Below, in pieces: positions 1 through 13,135 of a stretch of 64,000 nt of DNA. Origin of the DNA: Eremophila alpestris peregrina (Eukaryota; Chordata; Aves; Passeriformes; Alaudidae); the NCBI GenBank assembly GCA_009792885.1, contig WMCF01000032.1, positions 8,302,386 to 8,366,385 on the forward strand. Direction: 5' to 3'. The translations under genes and the position numbers were made by a program. Numbering within the stretch: position 1 is the first letter of the stretch; the number at the start of each line of letters is the position of its first letter. The notes under the pieces are model-generated. The model made no database searches and was not told the origin of the DNA. It saw nothing but the letters and a program-made list of their open reading frames with translations.

Positions 1-3000
1 TTTGTCTTAGACATGTGACCAAAATAAACACACAGCTAAACAGCCTTTTAAAAAATCTTTTTAAAAACATTCTACTTCTAATACTACAGTTGCTCCTATG
101 TACTCTTAAAAAAAAAAAATTGGAGCTCTTGAAAAGTCTGTTCTTGGACAATAATCTTGCAAAAACTGATATGACTGTCTCCTACTGCATTTTTTGGACC
201 TATTTAAGAAGAGATTTCAATATTTACAAATTTAAAATCTAAATTTCAAAATTGTCTGCTGATGTTGTTGTGGTGCTGATGCACAACATATTTATGATGA
301 GACATTTTGGAGAAGGAAGGAAATATCAATACAATGTTGGGGAAATAATCACATTACACAAAGTTAAAGCAATCTACAAGAATTTAATGAATACTCAATA
401 ATGTGTTCATGCTCTATACATTAGCCAAATTAATTTTAATTAATGAATCAGGTCCTAATATTGTAGAATTTTCTATAAGAGTGAAAAAAGAATTATCCAT
501 CAAACAAGTTGACATTCATTATTTCAATGTCATCTCAGGAGAGCAATTTAAAAAGGAAATTTTGCAGAATTAATAACTGCAGGGCTAAAAGCTCTCATTA
601 TTATCAGAAAATGCTTTTTCTCTCAGCTGATATCATGTTCTGTGTTTTCATGGTGCCATATGGGTCACCCAGACATTTCCAAGCATTGTACCAACATTAA
701 TGGCTAAATAAGAGAGAAAGGCACAGACAGCTCAGATAACCTCTGAGATAGCAGGCAGCTCCTTTATTTAACCACACTTACTTCCACCTTGATTAGCCTG
801 CCAGGCCTACAAATCTAAGACAATTTCACCACTTACCATTCCATTAAGAACAGTAAAAAATTCATGACAAGGTAAGTCTGGTATCAGCTTCAGTGATCAC
901 TCCAGAAAGTTAAGAAGAGCTTGTGACTAGAGAGGTTTTTAGACCTTTCCTTCTCCCAGCATTACCAGTAAGCAGATCAGAGGAGAAAATGCTTTCTTTG
1001 CACAAGGATATACTCACTTTCTTTTCCTCTCTGTCTCTCAGTCACACAGGCTGTCAGGTACTGTGGAATTTCTGTAACTACTTACCATTGATTTAAGAAA
1101 GCTCTTCAAATTGTGCCTCAGCTGGAAATACTGCTGCCTGATCACAAACATACATTCCCAAACAGCTCCCCAGAGTGAACAACATTCTGCTGCAATCAGA
1201 CAGTTGGAGGTCTGACACCCTAAATATGGGATTGCCCCTTGTCAGTGGAGTTTTGGCCCATGCTTGGTGCATGTGTTTTAACAGTTTCTCTGAATCTCCT
1301 TCAGTTTGTCTGAATCTCCTTTCCACTTCTGTTAAACAAGCAACTTCTGATGATTGTTTATGATAAAGTTAACTCTAATTACAGAGTAATTTAACTTCAA
1401 ACCTCACTAAGGGTTCCACATCCTCTTATAGCTGAAATTAATGGCCAAAATCCCACTGAAATCAATGAGCACAGGCAGTAATACAGAAGTAGCTGCATTT
1501 CAGTGCTATTTGGTTTATTTGGCCATGGTTCCTCACAGTGTGGGGCACAGTGAGATGCAGCCATGTGCAGAGAGCCTTTGGTAACAGTGGAGTAGGACTG
1601 TATTTATCCTTTACACTGCACAATAGGCAGCATCCAGATTATTACACAGCCTCCAATAGTAGGACACAGTTAGTCCTAAAACAGACAGAAACCTTGAACA
1701 ATGTAGATTTTTAAAGATCACTCCATCTGACACTGTCTGCAATGCTGACAGCAGACAGAAACCTGTTAGACAATTACATTTAGGGTCAGAGACAGAAAAT
1801 TGCATTACTGAGTCTCAGAAGAACTTTCAAGTGCTTTTAAAGACAAACATATATCAAATGCTGTCAGAGATCTTCCAGGACAGCTTTTTAAATGAAAAAA
1901 TATGTTTATCAGAGCAGACTGTATGAATTAGTGACACTATTACTCAGTTATGTTAGTCTATTCTGCTGTCATTTTCAAACAGAAATCAAATTCATTCCCA
2001 CAGAATGCTAAGGACATAATTTGAACTGAGGAAAGTTCACATGGTATTTCCCCTAATGTGAGAGAAGTACCTGTTTTCCTTTAGCTCCAGACCCACAGTG
2101 CTGCAGAATCTATCTTGTATCTTGGCTTCTCTAGTCCAGTGCTCTGCTCAGTGCTCTGGGTAATTTCCTCTACCTGCTGCAGGGAAAGAAAGCTTTGTCA
2201 CTGGGGTTTTTTCCTTCATCATAGCAAAAAAAGTCAAATATACACCATGTGCTCAGACTTCTCTGTTAAATATGGCAAACACTATGGCCCAAGCAACAAT
2301 TCAAATTAAATGCTGCAATTGTTTCTTTATTTCTCTATGATTAAAGCATTTGCCCTAAGAGACAACTGGAAGTGGCAGGATAGAATTCATTGTGTTGTGA
2401 AGGGCCTTTTCAATGATTATAGCTGTAAACACACAAAGATTCCCTGCTGTCAGCACTGAGACATCAACACTGCTATCAGCACAGAGGTTACTGAGGATCT
2501 ATTTTAGTTACTTCCAAACTCATTACAAAGGCAGAATCTGTTATCCAGGATCAGGATACAATTGGCCCTGCACAAGCAGGGCTGAAAGATGGAGTTGTGT
2601 GGGTTTGAGAGCAGCTGCTGCAGCATCTCTTTACACTCTTGTAGTTGGTCTCAGGTTAACACCTCTCCTCTGATCTCACCTGAGACAACTGCTGATGGTT
2701 CTTTTGCATCTGCTGGAAGTCATGGCTTTGCTTGATTGCCACTGCTAATTAACTCTGCACTTTATGCCAAACAGAACACAGAGGGTAAAAGACAAGTCCC
2801 CAACCTGTCAATGTTTTACCAAAACACAATTTCCTCTGATACTTAGAGAAGTAAATAGCACTTGATTTGAATACAATTGTTTCATATGTTTAGATTCCAA
2901 GCAAGAACTTACAAGTATGAATATTCCCTATTTCTCAGAATCACACCTTCAAGTTTAATTCTGGGAGTCTAAAAAAAAATATAGGAAGGGTTCAATATTA

Positions 3001-5780
3001 TTTAATAAAGATACCTCAGGTGAAAATTACACTAGGTATGCAAGTACATAAATATTCAGATGTTTAACCCAATAGAGCTTTCAGATGTCTCTTGTAGAGC
3101 TAAAATATCAAAACCAACCAAACAAAAATTCATATTTTTCTTGAATTTCATAGGAACAAGTGCTAAACATTAATGGAAATTGTGCAATACTAAGATTCTG
3201 TGTCAGATTTTGCACTGTTGTTACTTAGCAGTTGCTGTTCTGGTTGAATTATTAGGGATTTTCTTTATGGTGTTACATTGTTTGCATAGCATCTTTTAAA
3301 AAACCACTTTCATAGATCTCAGTTTTTGAACACATAATTACAACCACCTAAGTTAACACATAGCCAAGCAAGAAGGAAAACAGGCAGATAATTCAGATGT
3401 AAAATAGATTATCTCCTTAATATATCCCTTAATATGCTAACCCCTGATTATTGCATTCTAATTGTAGAGGAGGGAACCCTGTACTTCAGATGAAGTGTCA
3501 TTAATAAATAAATAAAACCCAGTAACCCTAGATTCCCACCCCTATCAATGTACAGTGACATCAACTTCATTCTGAAATTCAGCTCTTTTAGGCTTTTGTA
3601 AACCATCTTTCAGGCAGGATTAGCATCACTTTTGTTGTCAGCATTGAATTTCAAACACTAAAAGATCTCTTCAGAAGCAATCATAGCAATTATCTCACTT
3701 TTATTTGAGATCATTTTCTAATATAATACTAATTCTGGCTGTTGAATACACATAAAACTAGCTCAGCACTCTGTGCCATGGCACAGTGCATGAGGAAACC
3801 AGATGTCATTTCTTGGTGCTTATATTTTAATACAATGGCCAAATTAGCTGCAGACATATTTTGAACTTTGAGCATTGTGTGCTCACCTTGATCTTGTGAT
3901 TTTCCTCCATTTCAGCTGTCAATAATCAGTGTTGTATGGCAAACAAACTCTTACACAAAGAGAGCAGTCTCCCATACAGGAACATCTCTGGCACTGCCAC
4001 AGAGGACTGAAAAAAACCCCTTTTCTCTAGAAACATCTTGTTCAAGTTCATATCAACTTGAGATGATGATAAAGAGAATGAAAGTTATTTCAGGATGGTT
4101 CTGGAGAAAGCACAGAGTGAACTCCATCCCCAGGGCCACAGCCTGACAGATCATAACAGCAATGTCAGGCAGAAAGAATGTTAATATACAGCACTGAATA
4201 AAGAGAAATGGAAAGAACAGCACAAGATCTGTGATCACACCTTCAGCTTGTACAAATCAGCAATGTCCAATTTGTTTTAACCACACAATATAATTTACAA
4301 CAGCCCAGGGTTTTTAGGTTTACCAGTACTTCCAGGTCACTAGGACCAGTTTTTCTCCTGGAACCAGTAGAAGGAGCATTTGTGTGTTCCTGGACAGCTG
4401 GGATTTGGGACCAAAGGTAAGTCTGCATATTTGTGATTTGTGCCATGTCCCTTCACACACAAAATAGGTAGCAAGAAAGTTAAAAGTATCATTAAATAAT
4501 GTCTGCTTTTTGTGTTACTTATACCTTGCATTTCTCTATCCAAATTCAAACATTGCTATGGAACATTTGCTATGATTGACACTTTTCTCACTGTCATTAA
4601 ACCAAGCAGGACTAAACCTATTGTAGTCCAGAAACTCACATCAAGGCTCAAATATATTTATTGCTCAGCTCCACAGTATAATTTGTAACCATTGCTACTG
4701 TAAAAACATTACCTCTTTGGCATACTATGCTATTTCCATTTGTTTAAAAATAAAACAATGTCCATGGATTAAGAGAACATCAGTTTAGATACCACAATTA
4801 ACTACTTCACAATAAATACTAACCAAAATACATGGGAGTTTTATTGGTCTCCATCCTAGAATTTTGCCCATATTAACCCCCTTAAAGATGGAAACAGATT
4901 TTTGTCTGAGAAGGAAAACCTCCCATCTGCTGTTACAGATTTTCCTAAGGTTTTTTGTTCCCAAAGTAATATTCCCGAAATAGATCATAAATCCTCATTT
5001 CTTTATCCCTATAATTAAAACTTAGTTATTAATGAAATAGATTGTGTGTGTTATAAAATATACATAAAACTATTTCCACACTAACAAAGTCTGATTCCTA
5101 CAACTTATAGAACTTGCCACAACTAGTAAGCTTATTATTGACTTCATGTAATTCAAAATATTCAAACTGGATTATTAAGTAGGCCAACTGATCACACATA
5201 ATCTTCCAAGGAATACTGATGACAAGACCAGTTTATTCAGCTTTACCTAGTTCATAGTTTCCTGTCACTGAAACACTGGTTTCTGTTTCTGTAAGTCAGA
5301 AAATGCTCAGGAGATAGAAAATGAAACTTACTGCAGAAAGATCATCCAGATTAGAAAATGCTTTCCTCTAGCCTAGTGACAAGTCATCTTTGTCAGAACG
5401 ACACATTGCCACCTCTGATCTGTCATCTCCAGCCTCCTTCAGACATTCCAAAGGATCAACACACCCAGGGAACACAAATTCATTTCTTTTCACAAGGATT
5501 TGGCTGCTGGGGTTGTCTCCCAAAGAGTGACTTTCAGGTGCAGGGGTTACCTGTTAACACACCTGGAGGCTGAAGGGCTGTTCTGATGGCAGAGTTGTAC
5601 TTCATTAAGCACTAGTGGATTTATTATAAAAAAACCCAGTTCTTTTTGTAAGATTTCTATCTTAGGATATAAATAGAAAGAAAAGTTTAATTAGTTAAGG
5701 AAGAAATTTGAGCCAGGTCTCAATTCAAACATTTGATCCATGGAGGTGTAACCTAAGTCATGGTTATTGTCACCTTTTGA
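1..5780. other. AT-rich intergenic DNA upstream of OCM
   Basis: No exon could be supported on either strand. Open frames here are at most about 85 codons, lack flanking splice sites in a consistent phase and resemble no protein I recognise. I looked for a second parvalbumin such as avian thymic hormone, which is a plausible neighbour, and saw no EF-hand coding segment. The stretch is ordinary AT-rich DNA without a CpG island. Confidence 0.6.
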
Positions 5781-5784
5781 ATCC

Positions 5785-5878
5785 TTTATAAGACAGAGTG
5801 GCAAGCCAGAGCCAACATTACTATTTTGCCTGGTATCTCCTCAGCTATTTTTCCTTTACCTAGCTGAGAAAACTAAAG
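5785..5878 (+). promoter_or_regulatory. OCM: Probable OCM core promoter and noncoding first exon
   Basis: A TATA-like element (TTTATA followed by AG, 5785-5792) lies about 25-30 bases before a likely start site near 5815. The short stretch that follows ends in a good donor (AAAG before GTGAGC, exon end 5878). The next exon would start at 6497, after an AG, seven bases before the OCM ATG. A TATA-driven promoter without a CpG island fits a tissue-restricted gene. The start site and the noncoding exon are inference; transcript ends would settle them. Confidence 0.5.
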
Positions 5879-6503
5879 GTGAGCAGCTGACTTGGGATTA
5901 ATTAAATAAAATTACTGTGCAGAGATGCACCAGTAGTAAGTACAACCATTGCTCTAAGGTTTTTATTTTAATTGCTGGAATTACATATGGATGGACTCTA
6001 CATAGATAAGTATCAGCTTTCTTTTTATTCTTCAGAGCTGTTGGGGGAGATAATAGAAGTAAACTTTCTTACTTTTCCTCTTCTAAATGCATATATTGTT
6101 ATTTGTATTGTCAGATTCCAGTAAGAATTCCAGTAAGAATATTTGTATTGTGCATTCCAGTAAGACTTATTGTTAGATTAACAGCCAAATAGAGTTTAAA
6201 AATGTGCTGTGTTTTATATAGGTTGCAGGTAAATGAGAAAATATTGATCATCAACTCACAATGTGGTTCATATAATCCATCTCATTAACAAGCATTATTT
6301 CTGCACTGCTATTTTTAAGGAAGTGATGTACTAAATCTTATAATTTGTTAAGGAATAGCAGAGAGATCGTTTTGATCGATGAGATAAATCTAAATTGTTG
6401 ACTTTATAATAATCTTTAAAAACACAGGAAAACCCATTTTGGTGTAAGATGCATTCTCATTTCAAAACTCTATTTGTAATATTGTGTTTTGGACAGGTTT
6501 AAA

Positions 6504-9118
6504 ATGAGCCTTACAGACATTCTAAGCCCTTCTGACATTGCTGCTGCTCTGAGGGACTGCCAAGGTGAGGAAACAAAACTCCAAATCTCTTCTTCTGTGT
6601 AACCCACGGCAAGTTTAACTCAGTCCCAAAGGAATACGGAACATGTGCATACTTGAAACAGATTTCTGTAATCTCTTTACTCAGCTGTCACAGTATGTTT
6701 GTTCAGAACTGGTTTATGTTGTCAGTTTGGAGTTTATCCCCACGTGATTTTGTTGGATGTTTAGGAGGGTATGGGGCAGTATTGCAAATTCTTTCATCCT
6801 TTGACAGGCTTCACCTCCTGATCATGTTTAGAACAATTAAAATGTAACAAAGTCTCGTCCTCAGACCATTTAGGAACACTGGACACAGTGGTCTGGGGTT
6901 AATTTCTCTATTAATTTATTTTCAGCTCCAGATTCCTTTAGTCCCAAAAAATTCTTTCAGATCAGTGGGATGTCTAAAAAGAGTAGCAGCCAGCTCAAGG
7001 AGATCTTCCGGATTCTCGACAATGATCAAAGTGGCTTTATTGAGGAAGATGAGCTCAAGTAAGGATTTTGTTAACTACTTGGAGGATATCAAAAAAATAA
7101 GCACTTTTTCCATTCCAGAGCTTTCAGTAAATGTGAATAAAATTTATGCTAAATGCTGATGAAACCTTTAGCAGAATGTGAAAGATATGTTTAAATAGAT
7201 CATCCTTACAGAGAAAAACAAATTCTTCTGTAGTGCCTTTTATGCTCAGTACAGAAAAAAGGAGCACCCTGGGGCTGGATTTTCATAGTGGACAGAATCA
7301 ATCCAATCAGGGTTGCACTTATAAAGCAGAAATTTATACAAATAAGATTTAGCTTGTCAAACAAAGCAGTGTTTTAAGGATTTGGCTATTGTGGTAAATT
7401 ATTTAGAGATAGTTATGTGTTTGATTATACAACAACCATAAAAAATACTCTGGTGTGGAAATCTAAATTCAAGTTGTTTCCTCCCAAGGTATTTCCTGCA
7501 GAGGTTTGAGTGTGGAGCCAGAGTGTTAACCAGCTCAGAAACCAAGACCTTCCTGGCAGCTGCAGATCATGATGGGGATGGTAAAATCGGGGCTGAAGGT
7601 ATTGACTACTTTACAGAATGAGGCACCTCAGGATGTTTGCAGTGGTGTGGGATTCTCTTTTATGTTGATGGTACATTAATGTACCTCCAGGGATTTTATT
7701 GAAACCCTTGAGTAGCAACCTGTTTAAGGATGAAAATGGTCCCTGATCTTGCAGGTTCACCTCTACAACTCTCTTTGCATGAGCAAGTAAAAACCCCTAA
7801 GGAACTTCCCTGCTGCCACTCACTCCTGTCTGTCAAGTTCTGAAAGGAATTTCCCATCACTTCTCCTCCCACTTACTCTAATGTAATGCAGCACTGGCAT
7901 CACTTGGGACACACAAATGTAAAATCAAGGACAAAAGAACCAGCTGTACACGGGAGAACAAACAGCTCATCCATCAGCTCGTTTCCAGCAGCTACTGCCC
8001 CACAGAAATTCCCCTGGGCACTGAAATCGTTCTCAATATGCAGCATGCAGTTCCCTGTTGGTTTTACATGATAAGGATAACAGAATGATCAGTGTCACCC
8101 CAGTGTGAGATCCCACAAGAGGATCTGTGCAGGGATGGCTGCTCTTTATCTTCAGGTTAAGGAGCAGGTAGGAAGGAGCAGCTGTTTCAGGAAGCCCGTA
8201 CTGCACTCACCACGTGGAAACATGGTGTGAGTGAATGGCTGCACCTCCTGATCTCCTCATTCCATCTTTCTGTGCCGTGTGTTGGAGACAAAGCACACAC
8301 ACACACAAAAGGCCTGCAGCTAATGGCAAGTGGCCCCATGAGAGCAGGGAGCTGCCCAGAGCAGCGTGAAAGGGGCTTAGGGAATAGCATGCAGGGAATG
8401 TGCTGGCGTGCACATTCCCCAGCTCACTGCACTTGCAGGACAGAACCCTTCTGTTGCCTTCTTTAGAAGGAATTAAATCCAGTTCCTTAGGAACTGTGCC
8501 AGAATAAACACACATGATTTATGAAGCAATCTGTGTATTAATACAGTCACTCAGGGATGGGACTGATCAGATACTCTAATTCATGGCAGCCAAACATTTA
8601 AAAGATCTTTCAAAGAACTGTATCTTATTGCACAACTCAACACCCCAGGATCATAGCACATGTGTTCTTAGCTTTAGACTGTGCTCTAAATCAACACTTC
8701 TCAATGTCTGAAGCATTTCAAACACTTAATAAGACACATGGAGTTGCTTTTAAATTTTTTTTACTTGAGCTCTTAACTACTTCTTACTTAAATTCAGTAT
8801 AAGCCATTCCATTATTTTTGCCTAAGATCAGTATTATGCAGAGAGAAGGCCAAAACCACCCTGAATATTTAATTATTCCCTGTAAGTCAGCAAAACACAC
8901 TGCCTTTCCATGTGTTGTTTAGAAGAGGATGTTTAGGTGATGCCTCCCATCCGCAAGTTCCTTCTCTGGTCATCTATCAGATAACTTTTTTCTGTTCATT
9001 CCTATTTAAATCTCTTGAAAAGCCACTAATCCTTTTGTCTTAATCCTGTCATGTGAATATTTCTTTCATGAAAATATTCTCTTATCTTTCAGAATTCCAG
9101 GAACTGGTGCAGGCTTAG
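6504..9118 (+). CDS. OCM: Oncomodulin / beta-parvalbumin (avian thymic CPV3 type)
   Basis: Small cytosolic calcium-binding protein of the parvalbumin family. Coding exons: 6504-6564, 6926-7058, 7489-7598, 9093-9118; phases join cleanly to 109 aa, the family's usual length. Residues 1-40 form the inactive AB domain. The CD loop (residues 52-63, starting DNDQSG and ending in Glu) and the EF loop (91-102, starting DHDGDG) both carry the acidic ligands for calcium. The sequence is nearly that of chicken CPV3 as I recall it, differing mainly near the end (ELVQA). The CD loop has Glu at the position (59 without Met) where rat oncomodulin has Asp, so the site should behave like a classical parvalbumin site. 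It lies upstream of CCZ1 on the same strand, with about 3.5 kb of intergenic DNA between. It is single here; paralogues may lie outside the window. Confidence 0.95.
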
Positions 9119-9345
9119 AGGTTCAAATGGATCAAATGAACCAAACAAGACAGAATTGGGATGAATCTGCACGAGACACTCCCAAACCTTGAAAATCAGG
9201 AGTCCCTTATTTATCTTGACAGTGTCTGTTACTTTTTCACTGCCTTAGCAACATAATGAAACACTGATTACTGATTTTTTCATTGTGTGGACTACTTACC
9301 ATGTTTTAACCTCTACTTTAGCAGACACTACCCTTAAAAATATCC

Positions 9346-9351
9346 AATAAA
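9346..9351 (+). promoter_or_regulatory. OCM: OCM poly(A) signal
   Basis: A canonical AATAAA hexamer lies 228 bases after the OCM stop codon. A T-rich stretch begins about 30 bases later, as expected around a cleavage site. This gives OCM a short 3' UTR. Confidence 0.8.
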
Positions 9352-9399
9352 AATTAATCATATACTGTTGCCTGTGTCCATTTTTTTTTGATTCTTATA

Positions 9400-12300
9400 T
9401 TGAAATATGAGAATTCTTAAACCAAAAGTGTTAATCCCTCCAAGATCTTGAACTTATCAGATATTCATATATGGAACATCTTTTGAAATAATTAGAAGTT
9501 TACAATAGCCCTTGTGGATTAATCTTAGGTTCTCAGAACACTCAGATCTTCATCAAAGATTATGTGCTCAGACACAGCTGTGAGATAGGAGAGGGTAAAA
9601 TCTCTCACTGACTTCCAAGTGAAAAGCAGTCATATATTTTTGCTTAAGAAGTGGCTTCTGCATGAGGTTGTTGAGTTTTAAACCACTCTTTTACATCAGC
9701 CAATTAGGAGATGAGGAAAGCAAAAACCACATGCTTTCCTGCAGAGAGAATTCAAAGGAAAGCCCATGAGGACCTGAGGTTTCAGATAACTGTGAGGTTT
9801 TAAGAAGCAGAGGGGAAGCAAGATATCTTCTTGGTGTTATTTTCTTGTTTTCTCAAAAGGGAAGGGTGGAAGTGTGGAGGAAGAATTTGTACAAATGTAT
9901 GGTGAGAAAGCTCCAGCTCTCCCTGGTGGGCTGGGGACACAGAATTATTCAGATTTACACCAGCATAGGGTCTGAGCCATGAGGAACTGACCCATGGCCA
10001 TTCTCAGAGCATAAGATGGATGTCACAGGACAGTCACAAGAAATAAAGTGTGTTCTTGGCAAGGAAATCAGTCTGATGACAGAAGGGTCTTGGAGTAGTT
10101 CACATGTAAGTAACAAACAAACTGCTCTCCATTTCACTGACAATTAAGTGTCCTGACCTTGGCTAATCATGTTACATCAGGCAGGCAAATGCTGTGAAAT
10201 GAAGAATTTTCCAGGTGCCATTGCACTCTGAACTCTGGATCCTTTCAGTGTCTCAGCCTTTGCACCGCAGACCACAACAAACAAACCCAGAGGCAAACAA
10301 CAAACCCTGTTATTCTCCACTGAGATGTAACAGGATGCTAGAGCAGGTCACCAAACAGAAAAATACACTTGCCCTCCTCAAGATATTCTGAGATCTCTCA
10401 AACATCTGAAGTATTGCAGTTAAAGAATCTTTCCATGGGGAAAAAACCTACCTTAAAAACCCCAGTTTTACAGCACCCACACCAGCAGATTCAAGAAAAA
10501 ACTTGTTGGCTTGTAGGAAGAAACATTTAAAATTAAAACATCACTTCCCCGGGATCCTTGAAGCATTAAATCCTACTTTTGAATGCTTGTAAAACATGTG
10601 ATAGTGATAACCCTATCTGAATTTATTCACTGACAAAGATATTTGTCTGCTCCCTAAAACAAAACACCACAGGTAAAGCACCTAGAGACATGGTGTGTAA
10701 AATTCCCACTCCTTCAGGCAGGCCCCTGGAATTGAGAAAGCTCCTGAGCAGGGTTTTGTTGACTGACAAGGAAGGAAAAATTATTATACCATTGAACATA
10801 CTGATATGGGTGCTCACTCTAAGTATATATTTAATGAATAGGGTGGGAATAATAATTAAACTACGGCATTCAGCACCATTTGACAGAAAGGCAGCAGTCA
10901 GAAATCAGCCATCACTGGCAATCCTGCTTACAGATTGTAATAGAAGTTGCAGCTGGTTATCAGAACTGCCAGTTGTACATTGCATACAGTTATTCACTAG
11001 ACACAACTGCTAAAAAATTATATTTTTAGAAAACACCAGAATATTAATGATTCCCTTAAAATACAAGTCTCAAGAGTGCTATTCCATGTTCCCCCTAACA
11101 CCTTGTGCCAGTCTACCCTGTCTGCGAACAGTTAAAATTAAGACATAAAAAAACCCCAAGCAGAAAAATGCCATGCCTTAAATGTGTCAAACTGTGACAT
11201 AATTCTTAATGTAATTCTCATTTTTTGCAGTGCTCAGAATGGAAATAATTAACATATTAATATAATCCATCTTCAGAGCTGAAATTGTTTTAACTGCCTA
11301 GCCCCTGCCTGGTCTTCTCTTCCCAGCTTTTCTTCGGATGCAAACTAGTAACATTAAACAAACAAAAACACTTCAACATCTCAAGTTCTGCATGAAAGCA
11401 GTTTTTCAATTGCTACTCATTAACTTTGCATTCTTAATCATAGCTGTGAAGTCACTGCCTTCCTTCATGAACTGTCTGGCCCTGCAAAGCAAAAGCAGCC
11501 ATTATTAAACCATTACTCACCAGGACACCCCCAGTGCCATCACTCCCAGGAGAAGGCTGGGGGATGTGAAGGCTGTCCCAGCTCCAGCTGCACTGTTGTG
11601 TTTTCCCACACAGCCCCACTGCTGCAGTGTTCACAAAGCATTCATGCCAGGGATACACAGGCATTGTGCTTTTTTTTTGCTGGATCACAGCATTATTTGG
11701 TAATTTATTTGCTAAACTAATCCCAAACTGCTGAGTCTATGCATTTGTTAACACATTTAGGCTGCATACTGTCAATGGAGCAGCTATTTGAGCTGTCAGC
11801 TGTATTTATTTAAAGCTGTCAGCTCTACACCCAGAGTGATTTATAGTGCACCTTTTTGTGAAGTCTGCTACTACACAGCTCGTGGAAGTGCTCAAAATAG
11901 TATCCAGAAATAGGCTCAACAAACCAAAACATATGTCTGCACAATACTATTTCTTACTTCTATGTATTTTTAAAGACAAATTGGAAAGCACTCATGAAGT
12001 TGTGAGTTGGTTGTCCCCCGATGCAGGGGTTGTCCTGCAAATTCCCAATGTACTTATTCAGCAGTTTAATTTTACATAATCATGGGCTGGGAATCACATT
12101 TCAAACTCGGGGTGATCTGATGCCACTTTGCAAATGTCAAGGTGTGGTGTTACTGCACATACAATTAAGAAGATGGGATGAAATTGGAACCACAATCGAA
12201 GTTTCTTCGTGCCCTGTTAATGTGTACATTAGAAATGTAATAATTTAATTGGACCTGTTATCACCAGCTCATTGTAGATTCTCACAAATACTTCTACCAA

Positions 12301-12950
12301 AAGCAATGCCAAGTTACAGATGAGGTTGCACTGGGCAGAATTATATGTTAGCAATCACTACACATATTCAGTCCTGACTGGGTGCTCCCAGAAATTGTCT
12401 CAAGTGTGCTGCACCCTTCAAATGGACAGACCACAATGAAAGGGCCGTTCTGCACACACTGCTGAATTTTAACTCAGAGCTGTAGGGTAGGAAACAAGAA
12501 TTGTTGTGTGTGGATATCTCATCCTGACACATTTGGCCTGATCCTTCCTCAGACCCTGCTCAGGGAACTGCTGGGGAGCTCAGCACAGCAGGGCCTTCCC
12601 CTATCCTGCTTCCTGCCAAGGGGAAGGAGTCACCTTCTGCTGTGGTGTTCTGAAAACACCACAAAATTATAATGCAGATTCTCTCTGGAGCTTTGGAAAC
12701 ATTTCCTACACACTGAATTTTATTATAACGGCAATTGAAAAGTAATAGAAAAGCTTATTTTATTAGTTAAATGTCACTATCTTAAATGTGCCAGACAGAA
12801 AATGGAAAAATAACATATCTAGCATATCTATTTATGGCAAAAGGATTACCTACACTAAGTGATGCTCCATGCCAATTCCTTCCATTTACTCAAGCTTGAT
12901 TCCATCTTTCAAATCTCGCGTTCTGCCTCCAAAAATAAAGCGTTTCTACT
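9400..12950. other. Intergenic DNA between OCM and CCZ1
   Basis: AT-rich sequence with no supportable exon. The longest open stretch (10690-11013, plus strand) has no splice context and no recognisable motif. No CpG island or long repeat is seen until about 12.98 kb, where GC content rises sharply into the CCZ1 promoter. Undetected regulatory elements are possible. Confidence 0.6.
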
Positions 12951-13135
12951 TTTTGCAGCTGCCAGGAAGCTCCGAACGAGCCAGAGGGGAGTGAAGCGCT
13001 CGTGGTTTTGCGTTTCGAACAGGGATGCGATGGCCGGGCCGCCGCGGAACCCCCGGGCCCAGCGGCCGGAGCTCCCCGGCTGCGAGCGGCGGCCGGGCGG
13101 GGCTGTGCGGGACCTCGGCGGGGATCGCGGTCCTG

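Noticed and set aside
1..5780. Possible second parvalbumin (avian thymic hormone) upstream of OCM
   Set aside because: No EF-hand loop or matching exon was found on either strand.
10690..11013. 107-codon plus-strand frame between OCM and CCZ1
   Set aside because: Single isolated frame in AT-rich DNA with no splice signals, promoter or resemblance to a known family.
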